Assembly (NCBI RefSeq): GCF_026914265.1
Contig: NC_069136.1
Span: 21,574,051-21,638,050 of the forward strand
Source of the DNA: Mya arenaria
Lineage: Eukaryota; Mollusca; Bivalvia; Myida; Myidae
Length of the DNA: 64,000 bases
Direction of reading: 5' to 3'
Part shown: positions 59,027 to 64,000 of the stretch, one piece after another
Position numbering within the stretch: position 1 is the first letter of the stretch
Layout of the letters: every line of letters starts with the position of its first letter
Notes under the pieces: generated by a model
What the model saw: the letters and a program-made list of their open reading frames with translations, nothing else
The model's database searches: none
What the model was told of the DNA's origin: nothing
Position numbers and translations under genes: made by a program

Positions 59027-62000
59027 ATGATGCCGTTTGATGCAGGTTTGATATTTCTTTTTAAAGATAATTAAATTTGGTTGTCCGGCTAGCGCAGTGG
59101 TAAACGCAGTCGCTTACTCCTTAAAGGCAACCCGGGTTTAATTTCCCAGCATGGGTGCATTTGAGGTTGGTTGGTGATCACTAAGCCAGACAAGTGAATA
59201 TTCTTTAAGTTCCCTGTCCCCCCCCCCCCCATTTTCTTAAAAGAGGTTTACTGAGTTTCTGTTAAACACCCTGCGAGAGGGTTGGGATGGACCTATCTTA
59301 AACGAGCAGCCATGGTATACTAGTATGCTTTTTCTCCCACCTCGGTTAAAGAAATAATAAAGTTAAAATGATTTTTTTTCGTTGGAACGTTTTTTGGTGT
59401 ATTGAAATTTATTGTGTTTAGATATGTTTTAATTAGTGGTTGTCCTAGATATGCGCCCAGTGATTCAAAATATGTAAATATTCAAAATCATACTTTAGTT
59501 AGTTCTCAGGAGAGTGCAGTATTATTTTTTGAATGCAGCTTGAAAACATTTTTGTGCCATTTGAAATGAGAAATTATTTATTTGTATTTTAAATATTGCC
59601 ACAAGACAAATTTCCAAGGCGTTACAGACAACTGTCTTCAACAAGGGAGGTAATTATGTGATGACAAAAAAGTAGTTCGATACAGGTACTTTTTAACCAG
59701 GTTTTCAACGAAAACCGGGTTATTAGAATGAGGTTGTCGTTGGGTGGGCGGGCGGACGGACGGGCGGGCGGGCGTCAAACATTGGTTTCTGTTCTATAAC
59801 TTAAGTTAGCATTGATAGATATTGATGAAACTTGGTGTGTAGGTAGCTTATGGGAAGAGCTAGCTTGGGATTGCTTTTGAGGGGGGTGGGGCTAAGGTCA
59901 AGGTCACTGTTACTAAAAATAGAAAAATGGTTTCTGCCCAATAACTTTAGTTAGGATTGATAGATATTGACGAAATTTTGTGTGTAGGTACTAGTAGCTT
60001 ATGTGAAGAGCAAGCTTGGAATTTCTTTTGAAGGGGGTGGGGTCAAGGTCACTGTTACTAAAAATAGAAAAATGGTTTCTGCCCAATAACTTTAGTTAGC
60101 ATTGATAGATATTGATGAAACTTAGTGTGAATATAGCTTATATGAAGCTGCAGATTCAACTTGCTCATACAACAAATTAATTGGCTATAATTTCTGATTG
60201 GGCATAACAAAAACCTGGTTTCGTCGCATTGCGGCGCTTCTAGTTCATCTTTGCCCTAGGGTAAGATAAGGATTTCCAGCATGGCCAATTATTTGGATCT
60301 ACTTATCTGAGGTGGGAGAAAAAGTCCTGCTACATTTTGAATCTTTCAAGATATATTCATCTGATGCCAGGAACCCAATAATCTTGAATTTCTGGATACT
60401 AGCTTTTCTTTGCTAAAGGCATGCTGCTGGATTGAAAATCAGTTGTTTTTCTTCACTATGAGTGATTACTTCTTGAGCTATTGTTTTGAAAGCCATATCA
60501 TTTTCCATTGATTATGGTTAAAGAAATCTGGTTGAAGTATATGGCACAACCACAGCCTTTATTCTTATGTAACAATTATATAGAGGATGATTGTCTTCTT
60601 CCGTGTGAGTTCGTCATATATTTCCAGGGGCGTAGCTAGTCCTCTATTCGTGTGGTTTCATAATTGTACAGGGGACAGGGAGCATGCCCTTTCTCATCAT
60701 ATTATGTAAATAATGGCCATTTTCTTGAGAAAGAGAGAAGCGTTGGTTATTTGGTCTGAATGCAAAAATCAAGGTGGAGACTTCACACATTGTAAAATCT
60801 AAGGCCTAAAAGATGTTTTGTAACATTCCCTTTATTAATTGATTTTAATGAAAGCCCTGTTAGTGCTGAACAGCTTGAGCGAAGATTCCATCTTTTGGAT
60901 ACTCGCTCACCCGCTCCTGCAAAATTCACTCACTCACTCACCTCACCTCACCTCACCTCACCTCACCTCATCTCACCTCACTTCACTTCACTCACTCACT
61001 CACTTATCATTAAACTAACTTTACTGGACGAGCAGTACAGAAGGGAGAAAATCGCATTGAATTAATTATGTATTGTATATCTTAGTTCTCTCCCCTTTAG
61101 TACCTTATTTTTAGCTCGACTATTTCGAAGAATAAGGAGGGCTATACTACTGGCCCCAGTGTCAGCGTCAGGTTAAAGTTTTAGGGCAAGTTGGGATTTT
61201 CACTTAAAAAACCAATAACCTTCATTCAATTGACTTAATACTTTACACAGTTGTTCAGGGCCATCACATAATGAGGTAAGATAACTCCATATTATATTTC
61301 ATACAAATTATGGCCACTGATTGACTATGGAACTTAGGTTAACTTCTATACCCTTCATTCAATTGACTTAATACTTCACGCAATTGTTCAGGACCATCAC
61401 ACAATGAGGTTACATAACTCCATATTATCCTTAATACAAGTTATGGCCCCTGATTGAGTTAGGTTAAAGTTTTAGGGCAGATTAAAGTTTTAGGGCAAGT
61501 TAGGATTTTCATAAAAAAACTTCTATACCCTTCATTCAATGCATTTAATACTTCGCAGAATTATTGACGACCATCTTATAAGGAACATAACTCCATTTTA
61601 GCCCTAAATACAAATTATTGCCCTTGAATGTTTCTTTTTTTTTCTTTTCTTTTTTAAGGCACACTGGTATATACAAAGAGTTTGTGGAAACCTTTTATGG
61701 GAATGCGTTTGAAACCCCTAGGTTCAAGGTCAAGGTTACTATTAATAGAAAAAGGGTTGGTATTGAATTGAGTAAGGGTCTTCATATTGGTACCAAATTT
61801 GGTATATCGGAAGAATTTATAGAGACCTTCCCTGAGATTGTGTTGAGGGCCCCGAGAGTTATGGTCTAGGTCAAGGTCAAAATAGAAATATGGTTAGTAC
61901 TGAACAACTCAAGTAAAGTTTGACATCGTGTGACCAAACTTGGTATATAGGACAAGTTTATGCAGAGCTTTCATGGATTGCCTTTTGCATGGGCCCCCTA

Positions 62001-63466
62001 GGGTCAAGGTCACTGTTACTAAACATAGATTACTGTTTCAGTTATGATTGACATACTGTGACCAAACTTGATATGTAGGATGAGTTTATGGAGGTCTTCC
62101 ATGGGATTGTGTTTGGGGCCCTTAGGATCAAGGTCACTGTTACAAAAAATAGAAGAAACAGTTGAAACTGAATCTCTTTTGCCAATCATTAAAAAATCTG
62201 GTTTTGTCACATTGCGATTCTTGTTCACTTTTCAATTTGTTTGTTTTATTGCTTTTGACAGGCACATATTACATTGTATTATATTCACTTCCAAGTCAAA
62301 GCGGCATAGTTAAGCGGGCTGTCTTACGACAGCTCTTAGATTTATGATGCAATCTTATTCCAATGAGGTCAAACCCAGAGCTGCCAAGAGTTTAACAGTT
62401 TAAGAGAGTTTCCATTTCATATCCATGTTTTATAAGCGTGTAAACTGTTATACATACGCAAAATATTACACACACTTACTTTTTATCTAACATTAATTTT
62501 TTTTTGGTAAATCAAAAATTGTTCCAGGTATGTTTCATGAATTGATTTTAATTGAAATCTGGAACAATTTAGTACGATTTTCAACTCCATATGGACTCAG
62601 TTGAATTTTTATGCTCAGTTACAAGAGTCGTGAGCTAGCGCTCAAGCCTAAGAATGGTCAGCGCCTATATCGTAGGTAGGACGTGCTACCCAAACAACAA
62701 GTTGTTACTGTAAGTTGTTTTGCCAAAGTAATAACTACAAGAAATGTGTGACCACAGCAAAAATAAAGAAGTGAACGATTACCGTTAAATGTGGTTGTAA
62801 TTGTACTTTTCAGTGAGTGTTGAGTCGGAGAGCAATGGTAAACTGCGCTTCCGATTCAAGGGCTTTAAATCGTCAGACACGGCGTCTGCAACTGTGTCTA
62901 ACAAGTAGGTTTGCTTTATAAAGTGAATTACATAAAACTTAAATTTATTTTGTTTTATAGTGACAAAACATGATTACGGTCAGGGTAAACAGTGTGTGTT
63001 TGCCTACACAATATATTAATGAAATATTTTCAACAGCCATTAAGTTGATTTATTATTATTGAATAAATTGCTAATCTGCTTTGGTTATATTTCTTTGTTA
63101 GTAGTTAACATGTGGGTGGCATTCAGTGCATTCTGAACAATTTTGAAAATTACCTTAACCATGTAACAACCCAGATCATGGTACGAGTTATAATAGAGCT
63201 TTCGTTTCGGTTCTGCCATTGTCGAATACACAGTCATGTTTAACACTCTCAAAGAAAACTATTCAATAAATCAATATAATCAAAAGAATGCTTTATTGAT
63301 TTTGTCTGAATCAGAATATGTTGCATACAACATATGTGCATTCAAAACAATGTACAAGTCAATCACATTATTTTTTAGCACGTTATCCGTGCGGGCCTCC
63401 AGTGGAGGTGACCAGAGAGGCAGTGATATTCCAGGGCTCGATATTCAGGCAGCTGTCAAAGTAGAG
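59027..63466 (+). CDS. First three coding exons of an unrecognised gene running out of the window
   Basis: The exon starting at 58990 (after TTTATTTTCAG) carries a 5' leader and the start ATGATGCCGTTTGATGCAG, ending at 59045. Exon 2 is 62814-62904 and exon 3 is 63379-63466. The phases (1, then 2, then 0) join into MMPFDAVSVESESNGKLRFR..., a Lys/Arg-basic patch with RFRFKGFKSSD, then ASSGGDQRGSDIPGLDIQAA and VKVE. Donors are GTTTGA (weak), GTAGGT and GTAAAC. The segment is hydrophilic and Ser-rich with no signal peptide or membrane segment, as in a disordered N-terminus of an intracellular protein. I do not recognise the family. The second ATG of the pair could equally be used. The leader exon with an acceptor implies a further non-coding first exon upstream. 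The last exon merges into the minisatellite at 63440. Confidence 0.55.
59083..59235 (+). mobile_element. V-SINE-like element, tRNA-derived head and core
   Basis: TTGTCCGGCTAGCGCAGTGG, TAAACGCAG ... CCCGGGTTTAATTTCCC gives a pol III A box (TAGCGCAGTGG) and a B box (GGTTTAATTTCC). After it GGTTGGTTGGTGATCACTAA, GCCAGACAAGTGAAT matches the core of the copy at 1930-2155. It breaks off in a C14 run. It lies in intron 1 of the 59027 gene. Confidence 0.7.
59255..60335 (+). mobile_element. Dispersed element (relative of 3810-4160) split by another insertion
   Basis: TAAACACCCTGCGAGAGGG, GACCTATCTTAAACGAGC, CTTTTTCTCCCACCTCGG and CAAGGGAGGTAATTATG run left to right. After the insertion at 59694-60243 the element resumes with CATCTTTGCCCTAGGGTAAG and GGATCTACTTATCTGAGGTG. 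The same order, uninterrupted, is at 3810-4160 on the minus strand. Confidence 0.7.
59694..60243 (+). mobile_element. Inserted repeat with AACCAGGTTTTC ... CATTGCGGCGCTTCTAGTT ends
   Basis: Starts TAACCAGGTTTTCAACGAAA, then GGGCGGGCGGACGGACGGGC. It contains three units with TTAGTTAGCATTGATAGATA, TTGATGAAACTTGGTGTG, and ends AAACCTGGTTTCGTCGCATT then GCGGCGCTTCTAGTT. The same 3' end without its head is at 57570-57595. It interrupts the host element. Confidence 0.7.
60340..60930. other. Intronic or intergenic DNA without a recognised feature
   Basis: Contains a CCAGGGGCGTAGCTAG string at 60625, often seen at transposon ends, but no partner end was found. No exon is supported. Confidence 0.35.
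60932..61004 (+). repeat. (CTCAC)n/(CTCA)n microsatellite
   Basis: CTCACTCACTCACCTCACC continues as about ten CCTCA pentamers and then CTCA tetramers. Confidence 0.9.
61112..62338 (+). mobile_element. Large mollusc repeat, second subfamily, copy 2
   Basis: Starts TTTTTAGCTCGACTATTTCG then GGGCTATACTACTGGCCCC. Units with TTAAAGTTTTAGGGCAAG (61170-61600) are followed by units with TTGGTATATAGGACAAGTTT and GGGTCAAGGTCACTGTTAC (61665-62160). Ends GGCATAGTTAAGCGGGCTG, TCTTACGACAGCTCTTAG. Non-coding; the 83- and 81-aa frames inside are by-products. Confidence 0.65.
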
Positions 63467-63930
63467 GTAAACATATAGCTAGTTTATCTACTATTGTGAT
63501 ATTCAGGCAGCTGTCAATGTCGAGGTACACATGTAGCTAGTATATCTACTATTGTGATATTCAGGCAGCTGTGGAAGCAGAGGTACACATTTAGCTAGTA
63601 TATCTACTATTGTGATATTCAGGCAGCTGTGGAAGCAGAGGTACACATGTAACTAGTATATCTACTATTGTGATATTCAGGCAGCTGTCAAAGTCGAGGT
63701 ACACATGTAGCTAGTATATCTACTATTGTGATATTCAGGCAGCTGTGGAAGCAGAGGTACACATGTAGCTAGTATATCTACTATTGTGATATTCAGGCAG
63801 CTGTCAAAGTCGAGGTACACATGTAACTAGTATATCTACTATTGTGATATTCAGGCAGCTGTGGAAGCAGAGATACACATGTAGCTGGTATATCTACTAT
63901 TGCGATATTCAGCTGTGAAAGTAGGAGAAC
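63440..63930 (+). repeat. 58-bp minisatellite containing the exon 3 end and its splice donor, 9 units
   Basis: GATATTCAGGCAGCTGT begins at 63440 (inside exon 3), 63498, 63556, 63614, 63672, 63730, 63788, 63846 and, degenerate, 63904: a strict 58-bp period. Each full unit carries ATATTCAG, an 18-base block (GCAGCTGTCAAAGTCGAG or the variant GCAGCTGTGGAAGCAGAG), then GTACACATGTAGCTAG and TATATCTACTATTGTG. The two variants tend to alternate. Confidence 0.93.
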
Positions 63931-64000
63931 TGCGGGCTGTATATTTATATATAAAAATCATTTAAGTGTCTTAGTTTCTTTATTTTGCCACATATTTGTG

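Noticed and set aside
59083..59160. A functional tRNA gene
   Set aside because: The A and B boxes are present but the cloverleaf arms do not pair and SINE core sequence follows, so it is a SINE head.
61618..62313. Frames of 61-83 aa at 61.6-62.3 kb
   Set aside because: They fall inside the satellite-bearing mollusc repeat and recur with stops in its other units.
1..64000. CRISPR array or bacterial defence system
   Set aside because: All tandem arrays lack unique spacers, and genes have spliceosomal introns; the DNA is eukaryotic.

Overview
This window is animal (metazoan) nuclear DNA, most likely from a bivalve mollusc. It is AT-rich, its genes are split by GT-AG introns, and it is crowded with short inverted-repeat transposons, V-SINE-like elements and minisatellites of a kind I associate with bivalve genomes. 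No bacterial operons, rRNA genes, functional tRNA genes or CRISPR arrays are visible. The species cannot be fixed from sequence alone.

Layout. 1-12.4 kb: repeats, with one candidate terminal exon of an unknown gene (about 1046-1356) and three large minisatellites (4.4-5.1, 7.3-7.9 and 9.4-10.0 kb). 12.6-13.8 kb: a complete single-exon class A GPCR (389 aa). 13.8-20.6 kb: a transposon graveyard, where a decayed non-LTR retrotransposon on the minus strand is interrupted by several non-autonomous DNA elements, plus one isolated minus-strand start exon (17316-17365). 21.0-37.05 kb: a complete 17-exon gene for the nine-transmembrane Golgi/endosomal protein TM9SF2 (655 aa); its introns hold a 1.7-kb TAA-flanked element, a large mollusc repeat and a minisatellite made from its own exon 15 boundary. 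36.0-53.7 kb: a tandem duplication of about 9.3 kb. Each unit carries the last two TM9SF2 exons and a complete, convergently transcribed two-exon gene for a 131-aa HEAT-repeat protein. 53.7-62.8 kb: repeats and transposon relics, including a degraded OTU-domain fragment. 59.0-64 kb: the first exons of an unrecognised plus-strand gene that runs out of the window; its third exon passes directly into a 58-bp minisatellite that keeps copying the exon end and its splice donor.

The genes show no functional pathway linking them. TM9SF2 and the HEAT gene are tail to tail, so the duplication gives two intact HEAT genes but only a 3' fragment of a second TM9SF2. The most notable features are two independent minisatellites built from exon/intron junctions, the mosaic divergence of the duplicated block (exon 16 differs by 9 of 172 bases, mostly silent, while the HEAT coding copies differ only at three amino-acid-changing sites), and a Mutator-like miniature transposon family with exact 9-bp target duplications.
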